From Pirellulaceae bacterium (GTDB lineage: Bacteria > Planctomycetota > Planctomycetia > Pirellulales > Pirellulaceae), in NCBI GenBank assembly GCA_022446825.1, contig JAKVBY010000028.1, positions 114,180-167,333 on the forward strand: a stretch of DNA of 53,154 bases, read 5' to 3'. A program made the position numbers and the translations under genes. This document shows positions 35,266-43,564 of the stretch, in pieces; positions within the stretch are counted from its first letter, which is position 1; each line of letters begins with the position of its first letter. The notes under the pieces were generated by a model that was not told where the DNA came from, searched no databases, and was given only the letters and a program-made list of their open reading frames with translations.

Positions 35266-36309
35266 ATGTCCGACACATTCGATCCGTATTGGGAGTGGCT
35301 CAGGATTCGACCTCACGAGCATCCGCTCGATCATTACGCCCTTTTAGGACTCGCTCGATTCGAAGCCAATTTTGAGATCATTCGACGTGTTGCTGACGAA
35401 CGAATGGAACATGTCTACGGCCTGCAAAGCAACGCGCACGCCGAGGTAGGGCAACGCATCCTCGACGAATTGTCTGGCGCCAAGGCGTGTTTGCTCGATT
35501 CCCATGCGAAATCTATCTATGACGCGAATTTGAACGAAAAACTGCCCCACTTAGAAGATGGGCCTCTTGCAAGTATTGCTGAAGTGCAGCTACCGCCCAC
35601 CACGGGTAGTGTGATGGAGAAAACGTCTGCAGAAAACACAACGGCTTCAACACTTTTCAAAACTTCTCCCTTGCTTCGCACCTATGCTGCTCCTGTGATG
35701 GGATTTGTCGCCATGATTTTAATTGTGGTGCTGGTGATTCGATACGGAGATCGATTTGCTCCAGAAGATTCAAAACGTGATGGCCAAAACGCTCTCCAAC
35801 GCAGTCTAGAGGGGGAGGCAAAGGACGTCTCGATTCATTCTCAGGTCGACGGAGAGAGTAATACACAGATTCCCTTGGTAGTCCAAGCCCCCGAGGGACA
35901 CGTGACCCTTAGAGCGTCTACGGCTCAGTTACACGGTGGAAGCATGCGTATCGATACCGTGGGCACCACAGCAGTGGTTACCGGCTGGACATTTGATGAA
36001 GACTTTGCCTGTTGGCAATTTCAGCTCAAGAAGCCAAGTTTCTTTGACGTCAACCTAACGTATGCCGTTGACGATGCTGCGTTAGGTACCGAACTCCACT
36101 TCGAATTGGACGGAAGACCGATCAAACAGTGGACAGTTCGCCGATCTGGTGGAATTTCAAGTTTCATTGAAGATCAATTTGTGCTTGCCCTTCGCAACAA
36201 TGGCAAACACAAACTTAAAGTCACCACGACAAGCGAAACTCCATCTCGCACGGTCCGCATCAAAACAATTGCCCTCACACCAAAGAAGAAACGCCGCACA
36301 CCCCCGTAA
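35266..36309 (+). CDS. FDPYxxWL (J-like) domain, membrane anchor and beta-sandwich fusion
   Basis: A 347-residue three-part protein. Residues 5-90 (FDPYWEWLRIRPHEHPLDHY, ALLGLARFEANFEIIRRV, then AKACLLDSHAKSIYDANL) match a planctomycete-typical domain whose helices resemble a J domain, but no HPD motif is present. A transmembrane helix occupies about 141-160 (PVMGFVAMILIVVLVIRY). Residues 210-340 look like a carbohydrate-binding-module-like beta-sandwich (FACWQFQLKKPSFFDVNLTY, GTELHFELDGRPIKQW, NNGKHKLKVTT). Topology would put the J-like domain in the cytoplasm and the sandwich outside. ATG 35266 is chosen as the start of the conserved segment; no strong ribosome-binding site is seen. Function unknown; domain assignments are by pattern. 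Confidence 0.75.
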   Translation: MSDTFDPYWEWLRIRPHEHPLDHYALLGLARFEANFEIIRRVADERMEHVYGLQSNAHAEVGQRILDELSGAKACLLDSHAKSIYDANLNEKLPHLEDGPLASIAEVQLPPTTGSVMEKTSAENTTASTLFKTSPLLRTYAAPVMGFVAMILIVVLVIRYGDRFAPEDSKRDGQNALQRSLEGEAKDVSIHSQVDGESNTQIPLVVQAPEGHVTLRASTAQLHGGSMRIDTVGTTAVVTGWTFDEDFACWQFQLKKPSFFDVNLTYAVDDAALGTELHFELDGRPIKQWTVRRSGGISSFIEDQFVLALRNNGKHKLKVTTTSETPSRTVRIKTIALTPKKKRRTPP

Positions 36310-36335
36310 ATCCGTTTTAAAGATCAGGCGCGGCT

Positions 36336-36638
36336 TTATTCAAAATCGATTTCTAATTCGATGTCTTCGATTGCTTCGGCCTTTTTTTCCATTTCTTTTT
36401 CGTGTTCAGTCGGCGGGCCCGTGTCGGCAGTCGGCCATTGAAAACCATCGACAAAAAAACCGTTAGCCGCAACGCCTGATCCAACCACTCCTACGAAGAG
36501 ACAAACCAAACAGGCGAACGCCAATTTGCCGATAGATCGCCCGCGACTTTTACGAACAACCAAAAGAATGCTACAGATCAGGAACGCTAAGATGCCTATA
36601 AGGCCAGTCGCTCCAAAAGAAGCTAAAAAAGGATCCAT
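36336..36638 (-). CDS. small membrane protein with acidic C-terminal tail
   Basis: A 100-residue protein. ATG 36638 is supported by GGAGGAG 8 bases upstream; a 12-residue longer start is not. Two hydrophobic helices are at about residues 8-30 (FGATGLIGILAFLICSILLVV) and 40-60 (LAFACLVCLFVGVVGSGVAAN). They are joined by a basic loop (RKSRGRSIGK), then a Pro/Thr stretch and a Glu-rich tail (HEKEMEKKAEAIEDIELEID). This resembles hairpin-type small membrane proteins. It is convergent with the J-like fusion gene (26-base gap). No family recognised. Confidence 0.65.
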   Translation of the reverse strand: MDPFLASFGATGLIGILAFLICSILLVVRKSRGRSIGKLAFACLVCLFVGVVGSGVAANGFFVDGFQWPTADTGPPTEHEKEMEKKAEAIEDIELEIDFE

Positions 36639-37041
36639 GACACCTACTCCTCCTTGAATGATCACCTTGAGCAAGCCGTAGCATCGCTCGGGGAATTGAG
36701 TCTACCGATGAATCCGCCAAAGTCGCAAGCTCTGCTGCGTGGGCCACTTCGCTGGCATTCATAACACCCTACACTTTAGTTACATCGGTCGATAACCAAC
36801 CAGAATTCGCTTGGTTTTGAGCCAGGCGCCGCGAATTAGGTTTCAAGTGTTGTCGATCCGATGGCGCTGGAGTCTCGAACAGGTGTTAGAACCCACTACG
36901 AAGCTGCCAAAATCCCTGATTTTAAGCACGTTTTAAGAAAAACGTGCCCGAAAACCAGTCTGGCACAAGCATTGCTACTTATCTGACTTTTAGAGATTAG
37001 CCACGTTTGAAACACCTGCAGAAAAGCACAAGGGATGGCCA
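36639..37041. other. intergenic region with a strong hairpin
   Basis: About 400 bases between divergent genes, expected to carry both promoters. It contains the 9-bp-stem inverted repeat at 36926-36947 and a weaker AACCAA/TTGGTT pair near 36790-36815. No frame is convincing. Confidence 0.5.
36926..36947. repeat. perfect 9-bp inverted repeat (hairpin)
   Basis: GCACGTTTT, loop AAGA, AAAACGTGC: a fully paired 9-bp stem with a four-base loop, about 95 bases upstream of the secreted-protein gene at 37042. It could be a leader hairpin, operator or terminator. Arms and loop are seen; function is not. Confidence 0.5.
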
Positions 37042-37695
37042 ATGACACTGATGGAAAAACGGGGGTGGGTCTTTGCCCTGTGTTGTAGTTTCGCCAGCCA
37101 GTGCGGAATTTCTCCTCTGCATGCAGCAGATTCATCCACACAAATCACTTCCACGTTGGCAGAACTTGACACTTTGACGGTCTCGGAAAAACGCAAATGG
37201 CTCAATCAAAGGATGGCGCGGGAATTGCCAACAACGCAACAAAGACGAGCTTTTTATGCTCGACTGCGGAAGATGAACGTCGACCAAGTCGAAACACAAA
37301 TCGAACTCTATCTCCAGAGGATCTCGACAGGTGACCAAGATGTTGCAACATCACAAAGTCGCGACCATAGCCGGCACAGTTCAGCATCTTCACAACAACA
37401 AAATCGAGTTGGTTTTTTTCCGATTGTGACTTGGTTGCCGCAAGGAGTAGCTCTTTGGGGAGGAGGGGTGATCTCTCCCTACGGTCGTTTTTCTCGTCTT
37501 GGTATGACGCCATCCTTCTCCTCCTGGGGCAATTTCGGAGGGTTCGGACACTACCATAGAAACCCCTATGGATACCACACTCATCAACCCAGGTACTTTC
37601 CTCAATACCAGAAGAAAGAAAAACCTCAGCCGCAGATTTGGTACGACGGATTACGTACCCGCTACAGTGTTCCTGCAACGCGCAAATGGCACTAA
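37042..37695 (+). CDS. secreted protein with His/Tyr/Gly-rich C-terminus
   Basis: An unrecognised 217-residue exported protein. The signal peptide is at about residues 9-29 (WVFALCCSFASQCGISPLHAA). Residues 35-95 are an alpha-helical charged segment (LTVSEKRKWLNQRMARELPT, then NVDQVETQIELYLQRI). From about 120 on, the protein is rich in Gly, Tyr, His, Phe and Pro (NFGGFGHYHRNPYGYHTHQP), suggesting a disordered, possibly metal-binding surface region. A weak AAGGGAT site lies before the ATG. It is transcribed away from the preceding membrane-protein gene and toward the Tad locus. Confidence 0.62.
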   Translation: MTLMEKRGWVFALCCSFASQCGISPLHAADSSTQITSTLAELDTLTVSEKRKWLNQRMARELPTTQQRRAFYARLRKMNVDQVETQIELYLQRISTGDQDVATSQSRDHSRHSSASSQQQNRVGFFPIVTWLPQGVALWGGGVISPYGRFSRLGMTPSFSSWGNFGGFGHYHRNPYGYHTHQPRYFPQYQKKEKPQPQIWYDGLRTRYSVPATRKWH

Positions 37696-37708
37696 TCTGC
37701 GACTAGTC

Positions 37709-37730
37709 GAAGCCCCTCCGAAAGGGCTTC
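37709..37730. terminator. possible bidirectional terminator between convergent genes
   Basis: GAAGCCC-CTCCGAAA-GGGCTTC forms a 7-bp stem with an 8-base loop. It lies 14 bases after the plus-strand stop at 37695 and about 75 bases past the minus-strand stop at 37805. Position between convergent genes supports termination, but there is no T-run on either side. Confidence 0.45.
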
Positions 37731-37804
37731 ACTGATACCACGGGCGAACCAAAAGTCTCTCGCCTCGGTCAGTGAAGATTTCAGACGATCCAGGCCAAGG
37801 CAAT

Positions 37805-38368
37805 TCACTCTTGCCCAAGATCGCCATTGCCTGTGTTATTTGGAAGGACTGGCGCAGGAATCGACTCCTGAAATTTTCGCTCAACGGCATCATAGTACTC
37901 ACCTGATCCATCGGGCGGCAAGACATCGGTAATTACCACCACAGGTTTTGAATCCGCGATATCTACTTGCCGGATTGCCGCTGTTACGGAGGCAACTCGC
38001 TTCTGAGTCTGCTCATAATCGGTGCCACGATAGATGAACACCGTACGACGATTCAATGGAGCTTGTGTCACAATCCAATGTACAAGCAGCCGCCCAGCGT
38101 CCGTTAATTCTTGCGTGTGTTCTTCAAACAAAGGATCATAAATGGTGTTGTGCAACCGCCACCCACTGTTCTTCATCATCTCAAATGGTCGCTGAGTGGA
38201 TTCACGATCCAGCCGAACGAAAGGCCGTGGCCAAACGCGATGCTGGTGGAAGTCACCGTGAGAACGCTTCCAAAATGCATTCCATTTGTTTCCACTTTCC
38301 GCCGTATTAAGACACGACAACATGCCGGCCATTACCAAGGCAATCGAAAGAATCAAGCGAACTTGCAT
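37805..38368 (-). CDS. exported protein at the end of the Tad pilus locus, unknown function
   Basis: A 187-residue exported protein. ATG 38368 is followed immediately by a signal peptide (MQVRLILSIALVMAGMLSCL; the Cys follows a loose, not canonical, lipobox). An upstream Met at 38422 is an alternative start. Mature part: an aromatic/basic segment (KWNAFWKRSHGDFHQHRVWP), then a compact domain (TQELTDAGRLLVHWIVTQAP, NRRTVFIYRGTDYEQTQKRV) and a polar Pro/Gly tail. The middle segment resembles proteins I associate with planctomycete Tad loci. It is last in the minus-strand cluster, 118 bases after tadC. It may fill the CpaD/RcpB-like periplasmic or outer-membrane role missing here; this is inference. 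Confidence 0.7.
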   Translation of the reverse strand: MQVRLILSIALVMAGMLSCLNTAESGNKWNAFWKRSHGDFHQHRVWPRPFVRLDRESTQRPFEMMKNSGWRLHNTIYDPLFEEHTQELTDAGRLLVHWIVTQAPLNRRTVFIYRGTDYEQTQKRVASVTAAIRQVDIADSKPVVVITDVLPPDGSGEYYDAVERKFQESIPAPVLPNNTGNGDLGQE

Positions 38369-38486
38369 GTTTCGGTCTCTCAGCCAGAGTATTCTGAATA
38401 CAAAACCTTTCCTGTTAATCATCGGCGAACCAACCGAGCGGTCTTGGATGAGATCACCCCACAATGTTTTTTTTATTGTAGATTTT

Positions 38487-39464
38487 CTACCCACCTTGCA
38501 TGGCCGGAAACATTTCACGAACCATCGTGATCGCCGCTGGACCCACGAGCACAACAAAAATCCCTGGAAAAATAAAAATGACCAGTGGAAATATCAATTT
38601 AACCGCTGTTTTGGCAGCTTTTTCTTCGGCGAGCTGCCTCCTCCGAGTTCGCATGGCATCACTTTGAACTCTCAAGGCCTGTGCAATGCTGGAGCCAAAC
38701 TTGTCAGCTTGAATCAAGATCGAAGCTAGCGTTTTGAGGTCATCAACACCATTCCGCGCACCTAAATCCTTCAACACGTCACTCCTTGTTTTCCCCATTT
38801 GAAGTTGCATATTGCAAATACCAAATTCCTGAGAAATTTGCGGCGTCGACTTTTTTGTTTCCTCGGAGACTTTTCGCATGGCTGCATCAAGCCCTAATCC
38901 AGCCTCGACACAAACGACCATCAGATCAAGTGCATCGGGCAGCCCGAGAAAAATTGCCTGCTTACGACAACTCGCCAGCAAAACCAAAATGAGGTCTGGG
39001 ACGAAAAACATGACAAAGGCGCCGCCACTTGTCTTCAGAAGAGTCATGGTTTCGTAATTGCCCATAGCAACCAACAAACCACCGCCACAAAACACTCCGA
39101 GGATTAACCCAAGGATCTTGAGGCCAAGAAAAACCGTCGGCGCAGTTTCACTGCGGAAACCGGCATGAACAAGCCGACGCTGAAGCTTGTGTTCCTCCTC
39201 GGCACTCTTGGGTTGCAGTGCCTTGGCCAAAACTGGCGTGGCTTTTTCAAGCACTTTCGCCATTTTATCCGAGGTGGCAGTTTTCAATCCATTACTTGCT
39301 TCTGGATATCGCTGGAAATCACACAAATCATCAAGTCGTTTATCGGCGCGAGGTTTCTGAGCAGACAGCCACTCGAGCACCAACCATATCGTGGCAGTAA
39401 AAACTCCAAATACCGCAAACGGTAACAGGTTGATCACACTAAACAGAGATTCTGCAAGAACCAT
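38487..39464 (-). CDS. tadC: TadC-like type II secretion F-domain protein
   Basis: A 325-residue inner-membrane platform protein of the Tad pilus machine, partner of TadB. The F domain has FLGLPDALDLMVVCVEAGLG and the helical pattern GSSIAQALRVQSDAMRTRRR near the carboxy end. Hydrophobic helices are at about 10-30, 120-140, 145-165 and 285-310 (KLIFPLVIFIFPGIFVVLV). ATG 39464 (MVLAESLF) is chosen with AGGGTGG just upstream; a longer frame to 39506 is unlikely. It begins 7 bases after the tadB stop, so the two are coupled. Named TadC by domain and by order after TadB. Confidence 0.9.
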   Translation of the reverse strand: MVLAESLFSVINLLPFAVFGVFTATIWLVLEWLSAQKPRADKRLDDLCDFQRYPEASNGLKTATSDKMAKVLEKATPVLAKALQPKSAEEEHKLQRRLVHAGFRSETAPTVFLGLKILGLILGVFCGGGLLVAMGNYETMTLLKTSGGAFVMFFVPDLILVLLASCRKQAIFLGLPDALDLMVVCVEAGLGLDAAMRKVSEETKKSTPQISQEFGICNMQLQMGKTRSDVLKDLGARNGVDDLKTLASILIQADKFGSSIAQALRVQSDAMRTRRRQLAEEKAAKTAVKLIFPLVIFIFPGIFVVLVGPAAITMVREMFPAMQGG

Positions 39465-39471
39465 AGCCACC

Positions 39472-40431
39472 CTAGACCTTGATATCAATGATTTTCTTGA
39501 TGACAAAAGCTCCTAACAATTGCATGACGATTCCACCAATTAGCATCTTGTGCCCTAATGAGTCACCAAACAACGGCATCAAGTACTGTGGGTTCATATA
39601 AAACATCACGATCATTAAGACCGGCGGTAAAGCAAGCAATACAACGCCGGACAGTCGACCTTCACCCGTCAGAGCCTGAATCTGTCCCCAAATTTTGAAC
39701 CGCTCGCGAATGAGGTTACCGATCTTGTCGAGCATTTCTGCTAAGTCACCTCCCGTCGACCGCTGCAAGATTACGGCTGTAGAAAAAAAACGCAAATCCA
39801 GATTGGGTACTCGATTGGCCATCTCCTGAAGAGCCGTCTCGAGAGGAATTCCGAGATTTTGCTCCTCGTAACAACGATTGAATTCTTTCCGAATAGGATC
39901 TGACATTTCGGTCGCGACAAAATTACATCCCGCCGCCAAACTGTGCCCAGCACGCAGTGCCCGGCCAATCAATTCCAAGGCATCGGGCAACTGCCGAGTG
40001 AAAGCCTGTAAACGACGTCGGCGGCGCATGAGCAACCAGCACCAAGGCAAAAAAGAGCACGGCATGCCAAGTAGTGGAGCCGACCACCAAGGCATACCAC
40101 ACAACAAACATAAAACTGCCGGCCCCGTGCCACTTGCGATAGAAATAAACAGAAATGCAGTCTGAGACAGTGGCAAATCGGCTTGTTCACACAGGTTCGA
40201 TAATTGACTTATTCGTAGGAGCCTACCCTTAAGAGGATGGCTCGACTCACCAAGTGGAGAGGCCAAAAGGCTTGGTTCTGTTTTTTTGGAGACCTGTTCG
40301 GCAACCCCTGCCAGACGTTTTAGCCGCTCATCCAGGACAGAGTCTCGTCCTCCCTTGAACAAAAGAAAGACCCCGCCAACCAGGGTTGCCACTCCGACAA
40401 AAGCTGCGGCAATGATGACCATCGTGAGCAT
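39472..40431 (-). CDS. tadB: TadB-like type II secretion F-domain protein
   Basis: A 319-residue inner-membrane protein. Residues 1-25 form the first helix (MLTMVIIAAAFVGVATLVGG). The F domain has AFTRQLPDALELIGRALRAG, then NRVPNLDLRFFSTAVILQRS and GDLAEMLDKIGNLIRERFK, the characteristic TadB pattern. Helices near 85-125 and 260-310 complete the platform. ATG 40431 is chosen because it starts directly at the hydrophobic segment; a frame from 40506 adds 25 polar residues overlapping the end of tadA. It lies between tadA and tadC, the standard order. Confidence 0.92.
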   Translation of the reverse strand: MLTMVIIAAAFVGVATLVGGVFLLFKGGRDSVLDERLKRLAGVAEQVSKKTEPSLLASPLGESSHPLKGRLLRISQLSNLCEQADLPLSQTAFLFISIASGTGPAVLCLLCGMPWWSAPLLGMPCSFLPWCWLLMRRRRRLQAFTRQLPDALELIGRALRAGHSLAAGCNFVATEMSDPIRKEFNRCYEEQNLGIPLETALQEMANRVPNLDLRFFSTAVILQRSTGGDLAEMLDKIGNLIRERFKIWGQIQALTGEGRLSGVVLLALPPVLMIVMFYMNPQYLMPLFGDSLGHKMLIGGIVMQLLGAFVIKKIIDIKV

Positions 40432-40506
40432 AGTTTCACTTCTGGAAAATTGAGAACAATCATGACGCGACGTACAACCGCCCGTTTGCTGTTCGAGTCG
40501 GGTCAA

Positions 40507-41829
40507 CTAATCAGTCATCATTATTCGTTCACGAAAAGCAGTCGCCGGCAAACGCACTCCAGAGGACTCCAAGCGATTCATAAATGTCGGTCGGATACCC
40601 GTTGATTCAAAACGTCCGCGAGCCAAACCTGATTCGTCAATTCCCTCTTGTACGTACTGGTAAATGTCCTGCATGACCACGGTGTCTTGCTCCATGCCGA
40701 CGATTTCTGTGATGTGCGTGATCCGCCTTGAACCACCTTCCAGCCGTGATGCTTGAACAACCAAATCGACAGCACTGGCGATCTGCTGTCGCATGGCCTT
40801 AACCGGAAGTTCAAAGCCGGCCATCATGATCATTGTTTCCAATCGGGCTAACGCATCTCGCGGGGTATTAGCATGCATCGTTGTCAAAGAACCGTTATGG
40901 CCTGTATTCATAGCCTGCAACATATCAAGCGTCTCGCCGCCACGGCATTCCCCAATGATGATCCTCTCCGGCCGCATACGCAAACAGTTACGGACAAGAT
41001 CCGTCGCTTTGATTTCTCCTTTACCTTCGATATTTGCAGCACGCGTTTCTAAACGCACCACATGGTCTTGCTGCAGTTGCAATTCTGCAGCATCTTCAAT
41101 CGTCACGATGCGATCTTCGTTAGGAATAAAACTAGACAACGTGTTCAATAATGTTGTTTTTCCAGAACCGGTACCACCACTGACAATAACATTTAAACGT
41201 GCTTTAATAGCACCCTCAAGCAACATTACCATCTCGGGAGTAAGCGATTTAAACGCCAGTAGATCATCGAGTTTGAGAGGGTTTGATCCAAACCTTCGAA
41301 TGGACATCGCAGCGCCATCGATCGCCAAAGGTGGAATGATGGCGTTCACTCGAGACCCATCCGCTAAACGGGCATCAACCATCGGACACGTTTCATCGAT
41401 GCGTCTGCCAACCTTCGAAACAATCCGGTCGATGATTTGCAAAAGATGGTCGTTGTCACGAAATTCCACCGCTGTCTTTTCCATCTTGCCATGGCGTTCG
41501 ACGTAGACATTCTTAGGACCGTTGACCAAAATATCGCTTATGGAAACGTCCTTCAGCAGCATTTCCAAAGGGCCGAGTCCAAAGGTCTCATCTAGTACTT
41601 CTTCGATCAGACGCTCTCGCTCATTGCGGTTAAGAAAGGTTTCCTCGTTGTCGTGCAAGTACTCGACTACCAGGCGTATTTCTCGCCGTAACACTTCACC
41701 TTCCAACATCCCGATCTTCGACAAATCAAGCTTATCGACAAGCTTGTTGTGAATCTTACGTTTGAGCGCATCGAATTCCTGGGCCGTTGTCTCTTCTAAC
41801 CGTCTATTCGTTTGCAGTAAACTGTTCAT
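40507..41829 (-). CDS. tadA: TadA/CpaF pilus assembly ATPase
   Basis: A 440-residue cytosolic hexameric secretion ATPase (CpaF type) powering Flp pilus assembly. Residues 1-90 are a helical amino-terminal domain. The PAS-like part has [19 protein letters not shown]. Walker A is GGTGSGKT at 218-225, the Asp box region is about 240-260, and Walker B is [10 protein letters not shown] near 290-299. A His box follows ([19 protein letters not shown]). Length and motifs are normal, so it should be active. It precedes tadB-tadC directly and is separated from tadZ by a 268-base gap that may contain a second promoter. Confidence 0.96.
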   Translation of the reverse strand: MNSLLQTNRRLEETTAQEFDALKRKIHNKLVDKLDLSKIGMLEGEVLRREIRLVVEYLHDNEETFLNRNERERLIEEVLDETFGLGPLEMLLKDVSISDILVNGPKNVYVERHGKMEKTAVEFRDNDHLLQIIDRIVSKVGRRIDETCPMVDARLADGSRVNAIIPPLAIDGAAMSIRRFGSNPLKLDDLLAFKSLTPEMVMLLEGAIKARLNVIVSGGTGSGKTTLLNTLSSFIPNEDRIVTIEDAAELQLQQDHVVRLETRAANIEGKGEIKATDLVRNCLRMRPERIIIGECRGGETLDMLQAMNTGHNGSLTTMHANTPRDALARLETMIMMAGFELPVKAMRQQIASAVDLVVQASRLEGGSRRITHITEIVGMEQDTVVMQDIYQYVQEGIDESGLARGRFESTGIRPTFMNRLESSGVRLPATAFRERIMMTD

Positions 41830-42097
41830 GCTGTGTCAGCCGGAAGCCATGAAGATTTTCTTAATTATTCGTCTTGCCTAAACGAACGTGGTCGTCATGC
41901 AAATGAATGATCAATAGAGAAACACTTCTCTCCACGCAAAGATACGGCACAATTAGCGAACAAGCATTTCCCAAGAACAATTCAGGCATGGATCCCTGAC
42001 CTAAGAGAGGCAAGAAATACAATCGTGCCACTTATTCCGGTTTTGACAGCGCTCAGAATTCGACAAGACACACAGATGAGCTTTCGCGCAGAGGACA
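41830..42097. other. gap between tadZ and tadA
   Basis: 268 bases without a gene, inside the Tad cluster. It holds a small hairpin, AGAGAA-ACAC-TTCTCT, at 41916-41931. It could contain an internal promoter for tadA-tadB-tadC; none could be defined. Confidence 0.4.
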
Positions 42098-43321
42098 CTA
42101 GGTGAGCGTCGTTTTCCCCTTGCCATTCCAGAAACGAAACCAGCGACCGGTGGAATGATTCTGGAGGTCTCCATCCAAATCTGCAGCACCATCACGACAC
42201 AAAGTCTCAGCAAGCGCCAGTAGAGACTGCGTGATATTTGCACGCGGAGATTGTTCAATCAACGGTACGCCATTGTCGCGCATGGCAACCATTGTTTTAG
42301 AATCATTTGGAATTTTCCAAAATATCTCACGACCAATCGTTGCTTCTGCCTTCTTTAAACTAATCTGGCCATGATCTAATCCTAGGCGATTTACTACAAC
42401 TTTTATCTTGTCACAAAGGCCTTCTATCTCATCGAATGACTTGAGTAAACGAACCAGATTTCGTATGCAGGGCAAATTAAGGTGCGTGGCAAGAAGAACA
42501 TGATTTGCGGCTTCGAAAGCAACCAGATCGAGTGGACTAAACGACTTAGAAACATCGATCACCAGATGCGAGAAAGATGCCTTTAAAAGTCCAAATACGC
42601 GTTGTAGATCTTCGGCGACAATGCTCGAACCCTCTTGAAGTTGGACAGGGCGTGGGAGCAAATAAAGTCCCGACGAGTGTTTCGTCAGCGACCTTTTTAG
42701 CAAGTCAAAATCGAGGCGTGTAATATTTTGAGCAACATCGACTACGGTATAATCAGGAATCGCATCTAAAAAGACATCCGCGTCACCAAGGGACAAGTCA
42801 AGATCGACAAGCGCCACCGAGTTTTTTTCATCGCGGGCAAGGTTACACGCCAGATTGACCGCTAAGCTAGTTGCACCCACTCCTCCAGACGCCCCCCCCA
42901 CGGCAAGCGTAACGCAGTTGCGAGATTTTCCTGCGCCGTGGCCATGCAATTGGTTTCCGATACGTTCAATGGCACAGATGAGGTCTTCAAGACTCACTGG
43001 CTGGGTGACAAACTCCTTAGCACCTGCTCGCATAGCTTGCAGAATAAGGTGTCCTTCCGTCGATTCGCTAACCACCAGAATGCTCGTTTTTGGGCAATTC
43101 CGTTGCAAGGATGAGATAAGGTCAAGCGCCTTTTCCCGATCGTGATCAATGTTAACGACACCAATATCCGGATGTGTCTGCTCCACCACCTCACCAAAAA
43201 ACTCATAGCGCGAACATTCCGCTTCCAGCCAAACAAACTCCATCCCCAGAAGAATGCCTTTGATAGCATCTCGAGTTGTGTCATTTGGATCGACTATCGC
43301 TAGACGTAAAACGTTACTCAT
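42098..43321 (-). CDS. tadZ: TadZ/CpaE-like protein with atypical receiver and degenerate P-loop
   Basis: A 407-residue protein that in Tad systems places the machine at a cell pole. Residues 1-120 are a receiver-like domain. The position aligned with the phospho-acceptor Asp is Asn57 (PDIGVVNID), so it is an atypical, non-phosphorylated receiver, as known for TadZ. Residues 135-380 are a ParA/MinD-like ATPase domain. The deviant Walker A reads GASGGVGATS at about 143-152: the signature Lys and the P-loop Lys of KGGVGKT are replaced by Ser145 and Ala150. The Walker A'-like LVDLDLSLGD and a later VVVNRLG are retained. It lies between the secretin and tadA. Confidence 0.9.
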   Translation of the reverse strand: MSNVLRLAIVDPNDTTRDAIKGILLGMEFVWLEAECSRYEFFGEVVEQTHPDIGVVNIDHDREKALDLISSLQRNCPKTSILVVSESTEGHLILQAMRAGAKEFVTQPVSLEDLICAIERIGNQLHGHGAGKSRNCVTLAVGGASGGVGATSLAVNLACNLARDEKNSVALVDLDLSLGDADVFLDAIPDYTVVDVAQNITRLDFDLLKRSLTKHSSGLYLLPRPVQLQEGSSIVAEDLQRVFGLLKASFSHLVIDVSKSFSPLDLVAFEAANHVLLATHLNLPCIRNLVRLLKSFDEIEGLCDKIKVVVNRLGLDHGQISLKKAEATIGREIFWKIPNDSKTMVAMRDNGVPLIEQSPRANITQSLLALAETLCRDGAADLDGDLQNHSTGRWFRFWNGKGKTTLT

Positions 43322-43564
43322 CTCTCTTTAATCGAATGGTTTGATAGAAACGCAAAGGGCTTTTATTTCATCAACGATGAATCCCCATTGTGCCTACCCC
43401 TCCATCACACCCTTTCATTTTCACTTCCTGGCGACCGTCAAATTAACTAATTGCTTGGGGGTTCTTCGACATCTTGAAAATCGGTTTTCCAGGGCTTGCA
43501 AATAGTTTTTTCCTCAGTTCCCACTCAGCAATCAGAGGCCACTACAACATTCATGGAACTCGCG

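Noticed and set aside
40793..41506. 237-residue plus-strand frame inside tadA
   Set aside because: Antisense shadow of the strongly conserved TadA ATPase; Ser/Arg/Ile-rich with no family motifs.
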